A stretch of 34,637 nucleotides of DNA from Halococcus saccharolyticus DSM 5350. GTDB lineage: Archaea; Halobacteriota; Halobacteria; Halobacteriales; Halococcaceae. The position numbers and the translations under genes are program-made. The notes beneath the pieces were generated by a model. The model ran no database searches. It saw only the letters and a list, made by a program, of their open reading frames with translations, and was not told the DNA's origin. The stretch covers positions 1 to 34,637 of the forward strand of contig NZ_AOMD01000033.1 of NCBI RefSeq assembly GCF_000336915.1. Reading direction: 5' to 3'. Shown here piece after piece: positions 9,763-16,950 of the stretch (positions are counted from its first letter, which is position 1; every line of letters begins with the position of its first letter).

Positions 9763-10195
9763 ATCGCTACAGCGTTCCTGCTTTGACGTTTGTCGATCGA
9801 CCGCACGGAGAAACAGCACGATTCCAGTGAATCGTCGGCTGTAGTGCAGAGTTACCGATCGGATCGTGTTTCGGTCGAGAAGCCGATCGCTGCGTGTGGT
9901 CCGTTCCAAGACGGTTGGGTCTGGGAACCACCACAGCGACACGGAGCGGTGGCGAGATCCCGAACCCGCGGGTCGTTCGTGGCGATCCACGGTCACTCGC
10001 CGGGGTTGAAACTCCGAGCAACCCACGGACGCACTCTCCGGCGTGAATACCTCGCTTCACGTCATCGCTGACTGCAGTTTCCTCGCCGGAGTACTGATGG
10101 CTGTCTTCGTTCATCGTGGATTCGCCTCGGTTGATATCCCTACACACAGTGTCGAGGTATCTTAACACTGGGGACAGTTTGTCCGCCACACCGCA

Positions 10196-10235
10196 GCAAG
10201 CAGCGCCCTATCGCTGCAAACAGCGCCACATCGCA
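10196..10235 (+). repeat. Two tandem imperfect 20-base repeats
   Basis: Units 10196-10215 and 10216-10235 share the core GCAARCAGCGCC and end in ATCGC-like bases, differing at four positions. The phase of 20 bases is about two helical turns, so a dimeric regulator could bind both on one face of the DNA. They lie 113-152 bases upstream of the FNT-USP start. No known binding site is recognised. Confidence 0.45.
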
Positions 10236-10284
10236 CGTTTGTGACAGAAGGATATGCGATGCAGTACGGCCATAGTGAGAGCAG

Positions 10285-10344
10285 TGTTCCGCGAGAACAC
10301 GCCTTCAAACACCAAACGATTAGTTCCACTGCGAACATCGTTCG
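10285..10344 (+). promoter_or_regulatory. Two inverted repeats just upstream of the FNT-USP gene
   Basis: TGTTC-cgcga-GAACA occupies 10285-10299, and CGAAC-atc-GTTCG occupies 10332-10344, ending three bases before the ATG at 10348. Both contain GAAC/GTTC half-sites, suggesting one regulator with two sites flanking the transcription start. A clear TATA box is not visible between them; ACGATTAG near 10316 is weak. The operator assignment is inference from position and symmetry. Confidence 0.4.
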
Positions 10345-10347
10345 GCA

Positions 10348-12156
10348 ATGGCCGACGCAGACGACTCCGACCCGGAGGCAGTTCGGGATGCCATCGAGCG
10401 ATCCAGAAGCGGTGCTCCGGCAGCCGGGGCGGTCGTTCGCGATCGGTTTTCCACGGACGAAGTCTTCCAGCGAATCATCGCCGAAGCCGACGAGGAAGTC
10501 ACCTCCGGCAGGCGTGAACTCTTCTTCAGCGCGCTCGCCGCCGGTTTCGCCATCACCATCACGTTCTTGCTCTACTCCTCGATGACGGCCGCGACGAACG
10601 ACGACCCGGTGTTGAGCGCCCTGCTGTATCCTCTCGGATTTATCTACATCATCATCGGCGGCTATCAACTCTACACGGAGAACACGCTGCCGCCTGTTGC
10701 GCTGACCCTCGAACGGCTGACGAGCATTCCGAAACTGCTACGTCACTGGCTCATCGTCCTCGCCGGCAACTTTACCGGGGGTGCGCTCGGCGCGGTTGCG
10801 CTCACGTGGGGCGGCGTGTTCTCGCCCGAAGCGGCGCAAGCGGCCTTCGACCACGCCCAGCACGGTATCGAGACGTCGGCATGGGCCCTGTTTTTCAAAG
10901 CCGTCTTCGCCGGGTTGATCGTCGCCGGCGTCGTCTGGATCGTGTACGCCTCGCGCGATACGATCTCGCGGCTCGTGGTCGTGTACATGGCCTTTCTCGC
11001 GATCCCGCTGGGCGACCTCTTTCACGTGGTCGTCTCGTTCACCGAAATGCTGTATCTGGTGTTTGCGGGAGATCTCGGTCTCACCGTCGGAATGACGCAG
11101 TTCGTCATTCCAGTGCTGCTCGGTAACACCCTCGGCGGCATCGTGTTGGTGACCGTCGTCAATTACTTCCAGACGACCGAACACCGTCTCAAATCCGCCC
11201 GGTTCGAGGGCGCTGACCGCCAGCTCTCGATACGGGAGTGGGCGCTCGGCGGTCTCGCCGGTCGTTCGTACGTTCCGATTCTCGACACCGCGGAAGGGGC
11301 CGTGCCCGACGACGCCTCTTACCGGGTACTGGTCCCGATCGGCAACCCGCGCACCGAATCCGGAATCGTCGAGCTCGCGTGCCTCCTCGCCAGCGAGCGC
11401 GCGCCCGCAACCGTTCACGCCGTCCACATCGTCCAGACGCCACAGGCGTCGATGAGCTACGACCGCGACCAGCACGAACGCATCGTCGCCGACTCCGACG
11501 AACGAATGGAATACGTGCGCGAGACCGCGGAGTCGTACGATGTTCCCTGTGAAACCTCGACGATCGTCTCCCATCGCTCGTTCGAGGAGATCTTCGATAC
11601 CGCGGCGCGCGACCACGCGAACCTCGTGGTGATGGGCTGGGGGGCCGATCGACTATGGGGAGCCGCTCGCACGGAGCGCCCGCTCAACGAACTGACCGGC
11701 CAGCTCTCCAGTGACGTCCTCGTTCTCAAGGATCGGGGTCACGACGCCTCGCGGGTTCTCCTGCCGACCGCGGGCGGGCCGCCATCCGATCTGAGCGCCG
11801 AGGTCGCGCGAGCGCTCCGCTCGAGCGCCGGTTCGGACATCACGCTGCTTCACGTCGTCGACGGTCCCGACGAGCGCGAGGCTGGCGAGGAGTTCCTCGA
11901 AGACTGGGCCGCGGACCACGACCTCACCGACGCCCTGTTCACGATCGATGACTCCGGCGACGTCGAGGGAGCAATCGGTCGTGCGGCCGTGGATCACTCA
12001 CTCGTGCTCATCGGGGCGACCGAGGAAGGGTTACTCTCGCGGCTCGTGACCGACTCGCTGTACTTCGACGTCGTCGACGAGGTCGATTGCTCGGTGTTGC
12101 TCGCCGAGCGGCCGGGCGGCCGCACCGTTCTCGAACGGCTGCTCGGACGGCCGTGA
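10348..12156 (+). CDS. Formate/nitrite-type (FNT) channel fused to two universal stress protein domains
   Basis: This 602-residue protein has three parts. Residues about 45-285 form six hydrophobic helices of the formate/nitrite transporter family (FocA/NirC-type), including the pore-helix pattern GDLFHVVVSFTEML with a central histidine at about 226, which gates anion protonation in known FNT channels, and the half-helix element AGNFTGGALGAVAL. Residues about 308-450 are a first universal stress protein fold (YRVLVPIGNPRTESGIVELA, ending VVMGWGADRLWG and SSDVLVLK). Residues about 455-590 are a second one (RVLLPTAGGPPSDLSAEVA, ending CSVLLAERPG). The USP domains should face the cytoplasm and may bind adenine nucleotide, giving energy-state control of anion flux; that is inference. 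FNT-USP fusions appear to be a haloarchaeal habit. The gene is monocistronic. Confidence 0.88.
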   Translation: MADADDSDPEAVRDAIERSRSGAPAAGAVVRDRFSTDEVFQRIIAEADEEVTSGRRELFFSALAAGFAITITFLLYSSMTAATNDDPVLSALLYPLGFIYIIIGGYQLYTENTLPPVALTLERLTSIPKLLRHWLIVLAGNFTGGALGAVALTWGGVFSPEAAQAAFDHAQHGIETSAWALFFKAVFAGLIVAGVVWIVYASRDTISRLVVVYMAFLAIPLGDLFHVVVSFTEMLYLVFAGDLGLTVGMTQFVIPVLLGNTLGGIVLVTVVNYFQTTEHRLKSARFEGADRQLSIREWALGGLAGRSYVPILDTAEGAVPDDASYRVLVPIGNPRTESGIVELACLLASERAPATVHAVHIVQTPQASMSYDRDQHERIVADSDERMEYVRETAESYDVPCETSTIVSHRSFEEIFDTAARDHANLVVMGWGADRLWGAARTERPLNELTGQLSSDVLVLKDRGHDASRVLLPTAGGPPSDLSAEVARALRSSAGSDITLLHVVDGPDEREAGEEFLEDWAADHDLTDALFTIDDSGDVEGAIGRAAVDHSLVLIGATEEGLLSRLVTDSLYFDVVDEVDCSVLLAERPGGRTVLERLLGRP

Positions 12157-12357
12157 CTGCTGTCCCAAACGTTGTCGAAATCGATCCGGAACTTCCCAAT
12201 TTGTTGCTAGATCGGTGATTCCATCCGTGATGAGCACGAACGGAGGAATGAACGTCGGGCACCGCTGTCGCTGGAGTCAGTTTCAGACACGTTCATATGG
12301 CTGTTCGGGGTGTGACAAATCTGACAAACAAATCTCTGCGTGACGAGGAGAAGTGAG

Positions 12358-12374
12358 TAGTCCCACCAGGACTA
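12358..12374 (-). other. Possible attL core: tRNA 3'-end-like fragment (tRNA-Gln type)
   Basis: Read on the minus strand, the sequence is AGTCCTGGTGGGACTA. It can be parsed as the end of a T-loop (AGT), a T-stem 3' strand (CCTGG), an acceptor 3' strand (TGGGACT) and discriminator A. The matching 5' end would be AGTCCCA, and an initial A with AGTCCC is characteristic of archaeal tRNA-Gln as far as I recall. The rest of a tRNA is absent, as expected when the virus recombines into the 3' end: the intact minus-strand tRNA should lie at attR. It also reads as a hairpin (GTAGTCC-cacca-GGACTAC), so a purely structural origin is possible. Confidence 0.35.
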
Positions 12375-12415
12375 CCTTGCAAACCTTGATAATCCAAACG
12401 TGTTTCCGGGGGTGT

Positions 12416-13669
12416 ATGGTCGACGCCACCGACGTCCAGGGCTACCGAGACAAGTACGACGGTCAGATGGAGCGGCTCGACGAGGCCGACATCGACGATC
12501 GCGATCGCGACGCCATCGAGCGCTTCATCGTCCACTGCCGGACCAACGACTCCGACATCGACTCGCTGGGGACTGTCGTCGGTCACCTGAATCGACTCCG
12601 CCTCTCCGCCGAGCGCTCCCCGACACCGCTGGTCGAGCTCGGGAGCGTCGACGACGTCAACGCGTTCAAGCTCCACCTCGAGGACGAGCACGGACTCTCC
12701 GAAGGCACCATCCGCAACTACACGAAGGCTATTCGGAAGTTCCTCTCCTACCGCGATCTCGACTTCGCTGACGACGTTTCGGTCGGTGCGCCGCCGAAGC
12801 GCCGTCACGATCCCGACGACGAGATCGACCAAGACGAGCTCGGTGCGCTGCTCGACGCCAGCGCGAATCCGCGAGACAAGGCCATGATCGCGCTGCTCGC
12901 CGACACCGGCCTCCGGATCGGCGCGGTGCTCTCCCTCCAGATGCAACACGTCGACGTCCAGGGCCGACGTGCGACGGTCACCATCAACGAGGACGCGAAC
13001 GTCAAGGGCGACGACGGGACCAAGCCGCTCACCTGGTCGCGAGGATATCTCGCGAACTGGATCGATGTCCACCCGCGGCCCGGCGATCCTGACGCCGCCC
13101 TGATCCACAAGCTGCGCCAGTGGAACGAGGATGACGACGCTGCACTCATCCAGCAGTACGCCGGCCGGATCATCACCGAGACCGCCGGCCGTGCCGGACT
13201 CGATCCCGACCGCATCGAGGCCCGGCTGTTCCGCTCGACCACGATCTCTCAGTGGATTCGCGACGACATGGGCGAGCAGGCGATCAAACACCGCACCGGC
13301 TGGGAGAAGGACTCCCGGATGTTCGAAGTCTACTCGCGCGTCACCGACGAGGAGATGAACGACGTCGTCTTCGATCACTACGGAATCGACGCCGCCGACG
13401 GCGGGGGTGAATCGGGCCCACCGCTCGAAGAGTGTCCGCAATGCCGGACACCGCTGCGCGGTGGCGAAGCGTTCTGCCCGGGGTGTGCTGCGCCGATCTC
13501 CTCGAGTGCGAGCGAAGCGACCGACGAGACGTCGTCGGCGCTGCGGGAGTTCATGGTCGAGGCCGACGATGCCGACGCTCGGGCGGCCGCGGCGAGTGCG
13601 GCCGAGACCGCGGAGAACGACCCCGCGTTCGCGAGCGCCTTGATCGACGAACTCGAAAAGCTCGAGTGA
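12416..13669 (+). CDS. int: Tyrosine recombinase (viral integrase) with C-terminal zinc ribbon
   Basis: The ATG at 12416, preceded by GGGGGTG, gives 417 residues. Residues about 60-115 form the SAM-like core-binding domain (SEGTIRNYTKAIRKFLSY). The catalytic domain shows R167 in TGLRIGAVLSL, R273 in LFRSTTISQWI, W296 in HRTGWEKDSRM (the usual H/W position) and the nucleophile Y306 in MFEVYSRV. The box II HxxR histidine appears replaced by arginine (RLFR), seen in some archaeal integrases. Residues 340-357 form a CPQC-x10-CPGC zinc ribbon, followed by an acidic, Ala-rich tail. It should catalyse site-specific integration and excision of the provirus. It starts about 45 bases from the proposed att core and runs rightward, converging with the leftward early operon with one base between stops. 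Confidence 0.93.
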   Translation: MVDATDVQGYRDKYDGQMERLDEADIDDRDRDAIERFIVHCRTNDSDIDSLGTVVGHLNRLRLSAERSPTPLVELGSVDDVNAFKLHLEDEHGLSEGTIRNYTKAIRKFLSYRDLDFADDVSVGAPPKRRHDPDDEIDQDELGALLDASANPRDKAMIALLADTGLRIGAVLSLQMQHVDVQGRRATVTINEDANVKGDDGTKPLTWSRGYLANWIDVHPRPGDPDAALIHKLRQWNEDDDAALIQQYAGRIITETAGRAGLDPDRIEARLFRSTTISQWIRDDMGEQAIKHRTGWEKDSRMFEVYSRVTDEEMNDVVFDHYGIDAADGGGESGPPLEECPQCRTPLRGGEAFCPGCAAPISSSASEATDETSSALREFMVEADDADARAAAASAAETAENDPAFASALIDELEKLE

Positions 13670-13670
13670 G

Positions 13671-13811
13671 CTACTCATCGTCCTCTCCCGCAGCGGTCTT
13701 GAGCGCCCGGAAGATCGCGCCGATCTCATCGTCGCGCTCGGCGAGGTCGTCGACGGTGTCGCCGTGCTCGTCGTAGACGTCCCCGGCGGACGGGCTGGCA
13801 GCGCGGCTCAT
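13671..13811 (-). CDS. Small acidic hypothetical protein
   Basis: This 46-residue protein (MSRAASPSAGDVYDEHGDTV...) is acidic and predicted helical in its second half (LAERDDEIGAIFRALKTAAG). It is the last gene of the leftward early operon: its ATG overlaps the stop of the upstream two-helix membrane gene by four bases (ATGA), which sets the start. It ends one base from the integrase stop. No family is recognised. Coupling and haloarchaeal composition support a real gene. Confidence 0.6.
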   Translation of the reverse strand: MSRAASPSAGDVYDEHGDTVDDLAERDDEIGAIFRALKTAAGEDDE

Positions 13812-13975
13812 CCGATCACCCGGATCCGGTAGACCGTGAGCACGGCCCCGACGGTCGCCGCGCCGATCATGATGCCACTCGCGGCCATCTCGCCGACGTG
13901 CATCGCGACGAACCCGAGCAGTGCGGCGACGATCGTCACCGCGTCCTGGGGGTGGATCTGTTGGTGAGTGTTCAT
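13808..13975 (-). CDS. Small two-helix membrane protein
   Basis: This 55-residue protein (MNTHQQIHPQDAVTIVAALL...) contains two hydrophobic helices, VTIVAALLGFVAMHVG and GIMIGAATVGAVLTVY, with a basic C-terminus RIRVIG. Both ends are set by ATGA overlaps with the neighbouring genes. Position in the early operon next to small regulators suggests a membrane-associated viral function, such as a holin-like or exclusion protein, but nothing in the sequence specifies this. It is too short for routine gene-length cut-offs and easily missed. Confidence 0.65.
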   Translation of the reverse strand: MNTHQQIHPQDAVTIVAALLGFVAMHVGEMAASGIMIGAATVGAVLTVYRIRVIG

Positions 13976-14223
13976 CGCGAATCACCGCCGAAGCCCTTCC
14001 CTCCCGAAGGGGTGCGCTTGATCTCGGAGTCGAGCCGATAGACCGCGCCACGCTCAAGCTCTCCCTGGAGAACTTCCTCGACGTCATCCATCGTCGCACC
14101 CGAGATCTCGGCGACGCGCTCGACCAGCACCTGCCGGTCGAGGCCACCCGGCCGAGCGTCTGAGAGGACGTTCCCGATGACAGTCGGGAGGGCCGGCTGG
14201 TCGGTGCCCGTGGCTAGGCTCAT
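13972..14223 (-). CDS. Small winged-helix-like protein
   Basis: This 83-residue protein has an N-terminal half with helix-turn-helix spacing (LPTVIGNVLSDAR, then LDRQVLVERVAEISG and MDDVEEVLQGELERGAVYRL) and a wing-like ending before a basic, Gly-rich tail (EIKRTPSGGKGFGGD). The pattern of a domain ending in AVYRL resembles the small winged-helix proteins of haloarchaeal viruses. It may bind DNA as an early regulator. It is coupled to both neighbours by ATGA overlaps. The exact family is not recognised. Confidence 0.7.
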   Translation of the reverse strand: MSLATGTDQPALPTVIGNVLSDARPGGLDRQVLVERVAEISGATMDDVEEVLQGELERGAVYRLDSEIKRTPSGGKGFGGDSR

Positions 14224-15071
14224 GACGAATCACCATCACCAACCGCACGCTCGATCGGCACTCTCGCGAGCCGACCGGCTGGATACGCGTACTCCTTGCC
14301 GGTGTTGTGAACGCCCTCGACCGCCCGCGGGACGAACACGCAGTTGAGTACGCGGTCGTCCATCCGGACCGGCAGGTAGGGGTGGGCCTTGTAGTTCAGC
14401 AGGTCGAACCCCTCATCCTCGTAGTATGCCGGCAGCGACGGCGCGGCGACGCTGGTCACGAACAGCGGTTGTCGCGTCACCAGGTCGATCGCGACGTCGC
14501 CGGCCTCGAGCTCGCGGTAGTGGTCGGCGGCGTTCGTGGCAAGCGTCTCGCGGGCGTCGCGGACGGCGTCGTCGAAGGTGTTGTCGATCGCGCCCTCTGG
14601 TTCCGATTCGTTCTCGCGATCGACGTCGTCGCGTGGATCCTCGTCGGATGTCTCGGACATGCGAGATTTTCCGCCGTCGGTCATTAGCACCCCGATGTCG
14701 ACGTGTTCGGCCCAGTGCCGCGACGCGATCTGCTTCGCGTGCTCGGCGATCAAGTGCGTTTTCAGCGGGTGGGCTTCGGGACGTGTCACCTCACAAAACT
14801 CGCACTTGTACTCGTCCGGATCATCGATATCGCCGAGGTCTTGGATGGGCTGGCCGCCGTCGGTCATGGCCTCCTCCTCGTTGCCGTCGTCGTGGTCACC
14901 GTGAACGTAGATCCGGACCTCCTGCGGACGAACGACCGCGTGCCCGTCGTCACGCTCGTACTCACCACACGCGTCGGGCGAGAACGGCGTGCCGTCGTCG
15001 GCGTGGATCGCCTCCGCCGCCGCGAGGATGTTCCCGCAAGCAGGACAGTAGCTCGCGTCGAGGTCCGTCAT
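14220..15071 (-). CDS. Multi-segment zinc-finger protein of the early operon
   Basis: The reading frame codes for 283 residues in three unlike segments. Residues 1-68 hold a zinc-ribbon start (YCPACGNILAAAE, with a later cysteine at DACGEY). Residues 69-129 begin MTDGGQP and hold a C2H2-like finger (KCEFCEVTRPEAHPLKTHLI...H). Residues 130-283 begin MTDGGKSRM, run through an acidic linker and end in a folded domain with LVTRQPLFVTSVAAPSLP and AHPYLPVRMDDRVLNCVF. Each MTDGG is a typical haloarchaeal protein start, and the first is preceded by GAGGAGGAGGCC, a strong ribosome-binding-like sequence. It may therefore be a fusion, or one frame with internal starts producing shorter products. Four-base overlaps couple it at both ends. 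Function unknown; nucleic-acid binding is plausible. Confidence 0.7.
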   Translation of the reverse strand: MTDLDASYCPACGNILAAAEAIHADDGTPFSPDACGEYERDDGHAVVRPQEVRIYVHGDHDDGNEEEAMTDGGQPIQDLGDIDDPDEYKCEFCEVTRPEAHPLKTHLIAEHAKQIASRHWAEHVDIGVLMTDGGKSRMSETSDEDPRDDVDRENESEPEGAIDNTFDDAVRDARETLATNAADHYRELEAGDVAIDLVTRQPLFVTSVAAPSLPAYYEDEGFDLLNYKAHPYLPVRMDDRVLNCVFVPRAVEGVHNTGKEYAYPAGRLARVPIERAVGDGDSS

Positions 15072-15535
15072 GCGCCCTCACCACCCTCTCGACCGCGGAC
15101 GATCCACATCCCGTGGCGCTCGGTCTCGCCGCGTTCGATCACGAACTCGTTGGGTTGTTCCACCTCGCCGTCGACGACCTCTGCGAAGAACTGTCCGATC
15201 CGCCGCGAATCGATGCCGGTCGCCTCGGCGATCGCGTACGATTTTACGCGGATCGCATCGCCATCCCACTCGTACCGATCGCGGTAGCGTTCGCGGAGCT
15301 CGTCGACGACGACCTCGCGCACGGTGGGGACACCCGCGGCCGCGTGGATCGCCGCCCAGGGGACACCCGCGCCGTTGCGATAGTCGAGGCGGTGTCGGTC
15401 GTAGGGGCCGTAGTCAGCCGCGGTCCGCGCGCTCGGTGGGTACTCGAGATCGTTGTAGGCCCGGCGGACCTGGCGGACGACGTCCTCCAGAGGAACGTCC
15501 ATGTCCGTTCGAATGGGTTGGGTTTCGGCGCTCAT
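15068..15535 (-). CDS. Hypothetical early protein with winged-helix-like C-terminus
   Basis: Starting at the ATG at 15535 (MSAETQPIRTD), whose start overlaps the upstream stop, the product is 155 residues. The first 60 residues are polar (VRQVRRAYNDLEYPPSARTA). A second part (TVREVVVDELRERYRDRYEW) leads into AIRVKSYAIAEATGIDSRRIGQFF, which reads like a helix-turn-helix, and ends with a strand pair (FVIERG..RHGMWIVRGREG) like a wing. A DNA-binding early regulator is likely but unproven. Longer in-frame extension upstream is Arg-rich noise in the frame of another gene, so it was rejected. Confidence 0.72.
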   Translation of the reverse strand: MSAETQPIRTDMDVPLEDVVRQVRRAYNDLEYPPSARTAADYGPYDRHRLDYRNGAGVPWAAIHAAAGVPTVREVVVDELRERYRDRYEWDGDAIRVKSYAIAEATGIDSRRIGQFFAEVVDGEVEQPNEFVIERGETERHGMWIVRGREGGEGA

Positions 15536-15828
15536 CGTACCATCTCCAGGTACTCCTCGGTCACCGAACGCCGGACGTTGCGGATCTGCTGCACCGGCAC
15601 CGATCGCGCGGTGCCGTCGAGCTCCTGAAAGTGCAGCCAGCCAGGCTCGAACCTGGTGTGCTTCGATTTCGAGACGATCGGCGTGTTGCCCTGGCCGTGG
15701 TCGTAGATCCAGACCACGTCGACCGAGTCGCCGTCGACGAACGCCATCGGATCGTCCTCGTCGATCGCCTCGATACGCTTGGGGGGTGCTTCGCCGTTGG
15801 CGCTCGGGCCGCCACACTGGTCGGCCAT
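15532..15828 (-). CDS. Hypothetical early protein
   Basis: This 98-residue acidic protein (MADQCGGPSANGEAPPKRIE...) has a beta-rich core: SVDVVWIYDHGQGNTPIVSK, FEPGWLHFQELDG and SVPVQQIRNVRRS. The strand pattern suggests a small barrel; no family is recognised. The ATG at 15828 forms a TGATG overlap with the upstream gene; a GTG one codon earlier is possible. Its end overlaps the next start by four bases, so it sits in the middle of the tightly packed leftward operon. Confidence 0.7.
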   Translation of the reverse strand: MADQCGGPSANGEAPPKRIEAIDEDDPMAFVDGDSVDVVWIYDHGQGNTPIVSKSKHTRFEPGWLHFQELDGTARSVPVQQIRNVRRSVTEEYLEMVR

Positions 15829-16184
15829 CACAGGCCGGCCCCCTCGTCTTCCTCGTCGTCGCTGCCGGGCCCGAACGAGGCCTCGTCGATGCAGTCGTCG
15901 ATCCGACGGGTGCCCTCCTCGGTGCCACCCCAGCCGCCGCCTGGGTAGCGATCGGGGGAGAGGTCGGCTGATTTTAGTGGGTCTGGATCGTGTTTTCGGG
16001 TGCCCTGGCTTTTCTCCAGGGTAGGCTTGAACACCCTTTCGCCGTCGCTGACAGCGGGAGTCAGCAGGCGGCGAATTTTCTGTGCAAAATTCGTTAGCGT
16101 TACGACCGGATTCGTTGTGTTAGCGGGCTTAGACGCTGTGCTGTGCCCACAACACTGATATTGCCGTGGTGCGTATGTTGTCAT
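15828..16184 (-). CDS. First gene of the leftward early operon, hypothetical; start uncertain
   Basis: From the ATG at 16184 the product has 118 residues. The C-terminal half (LSPDRYPGGGWGGTEEGTRR and an acidic DDEEDEGAG tail) has GC-rich third positions typical of haloarchaeal coding DNA. The N-terminal half has AT-rich third positions and contains the inverted repeat at 16072-16093, so the true start may be the GTG at 16034, giving 68 residues. Both candidate starts lie beside copies of the 11-mer GCTTGAACACC (plus strand, 16025-16035 and 16186-16196). The stop overlaps the next ATG. Function unknown. Confidence 0.45.
   Translation of the reverse strand: MTTYAPRQYQCCGHSTASKPANTTNPVVTLTNFAQKIRRLLTPAVSDGERVFKPTLEKSQGTRKHDPDPLKSADLSPDRYPGGGWGGTEEGTRRIDDCIDEASFGPGSDDEEDEGAGL
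16072..16093. promoter_or_regulatory. 8-bp inverted repeat in the early-operon control region
   Basis: CGAATTTT and AAAATTCG are exact inverted arms separated by CTGTGC. The element is AT-rich, lies about 40 bases upstream of the alternative GTG start of the first early gene, and its A/T runs could serve as a TATA box on the minus strand. It is a candidate operator-promoter for the leftward operon. No binding protein is known from the sequence; the phiH1-like repressor encoded nearby is the natural candidate. Confidence 0.45.
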
Positions 16185-16328
16185 TGCTTGAACACCTATC
16201 GTGTCGCCTCTGGCGCACACCTGGGTTAGAGGTGGTCAAGCACGCCGTCGGGCTGCATCAACAGCCCGGCACGATTCTTCCGAACCATGCGTGACGCCCT
16301 TGACAGTCATGTTCATGAAGCCGTGGGG

Positions 16329-16428
16329 TAAAAAGCTTCCTGTTGTGGACTGCACAATGTTTTTAGTAGAGGAACCTCTACTGAGAGTCGAGAGCAAAGT
16401 TGCCATCCGATAGTTCACGACATATATT
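16329..16428. promoter_or_regulatory. Divergent control region with an 18-bp palindrome (candidate repressor operator)
   Basis: AGTAGAGG and CCTCTACT (16365-16372 and 16375-16382) flank AA, forming a near-perfect 18-bp palindrome. To its left, CTTTTTA on the minus strand (16335-16329) is placed as a TATA box for leftward transcription, with an ATG 19-25 bases further on that opens a 24-26 codon reading frame ending at 16236, perhaps only a leader. To its right, CATATATT (16421-16428) is a TATA box 18-25 bases before the repressor ATG at 16446, giving a leaderless transcript. The palindrome sits between both boxes, as an immunity operator would. Its function is inferred. Confidence 0.55.
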
Positions 16429-16445
16429 GGAACAACGGTAGTGTT

Positions 16446-16769
16446 ATGCCGAAACAAATACGACAGCCGGACGATATGCGCCAGCGAGCGGGGTGGATGA
16501 AACAGCACGATGACCCTATCCTGGAGTACATCCGGGACAAGGGCGCCCTCTCCCCGCTCGCACTCTCGCGTGAGGGTATCGTCGTTCGGTTGGACATCGG
16601 CAAGCAGCACGCCAGCGATCGCTGTCGTGAACTCTGGCGCTACGGGCTGCTTATCCAAGTCGACCGCGGTCTCTACCGACTTTCTGACGCTGGCGAAGCG
16701 TATCTCGACGAAGATCTCGACGCCGTCGAGCTCGAGCGCAGCGACGAGGGCGCGATCGACGAGGACTGA
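16446..16769 (+). CDS. PhiH1-type repressor, winged-helix DNA-binding protein
   Basis: The 107-residue protein closely follows the pattern of the haloarchaeal phage phiH1 repressor family: an N-terminal RQRAGWMKQHDDPILEYIRD, then a recognition region with QHASDRCRELWRYGLLIQV, a wing DRGLYRLSDAGEAYLDEDLD, and an acidic tail. The combination ASDRCREL..YGLL...GLYxLxxxGxAYLDExLD is the family signature as I know it. In phiH, such a protein keeps lytic transcription off in the lysogen. Here it is encoded divergently from the leftward early operon, with a palindrome between them, and has a TATA box that fits a leaderless start. It probably maintains lysogeny of this provirus; targets are inferred from position only. 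Confidence 0.88.
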   Translation: MPKQIRQPDDMRQRAGWMKQHDDPILEYIRDKGALSPLALSREGIVVRLDIGKQHASDRCRELWRYGLLIQVDRGLYRLSDAGEAYLDEDLDAVELERSDEGAIDED

Positions 16770-16950
16770 TCCCACTTTCGCCGCGGAGTGCATGGCCGAT
16801 TACGTCAACTCACTACCGGGTGATAAGCGCAGGCGGCAATCTTCCACTTCATTGATTACACCAGTTGAATAGAGCAATCTACTATCACGAGAGTGTAATT
16901 TGACGCGACGAGCGCTGCCGCAGACTGTCTTAGTGTTTTGGTGTGTGGGA

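Larger units (their letters stand above)
9763..10347. other. 585-base intergenic region between divergent transporters
   Basis: No convincing gene is visible. Open frames on both strands here are Arg- and Ser-rich and look like non-coding background. The right part carries the tandem and inverted repeats described separately, placed where control elements of the FNT-USP gene should be. The unusual length could also mean that a former gene has decayed here; I see no recognisable remnant. Confidence 0.4.

Noticed and set aside
10162-10668. Minus-strand frames in the gap upstream of the FNT-USP gene
   Set aside because: They overlap the FNT-USP start, have no recognisable domain and lack a convincing promoter.
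12293-13729. A 478-residue open frame on the minus strand across the integrase
   Set aside because: It is a shadow of the integrase: Arg/Asp/Val-rich, no recognisable domain, and the plus strand has clear recombinase motifs.
16236-16793. A 185-residue minus-strand frame over the repressor and the control region
   Set aside because: Most of it is antisense to the repressor. Only its last 24-26 codons could be a leader peptide, noted in the control-region entry, without further support.
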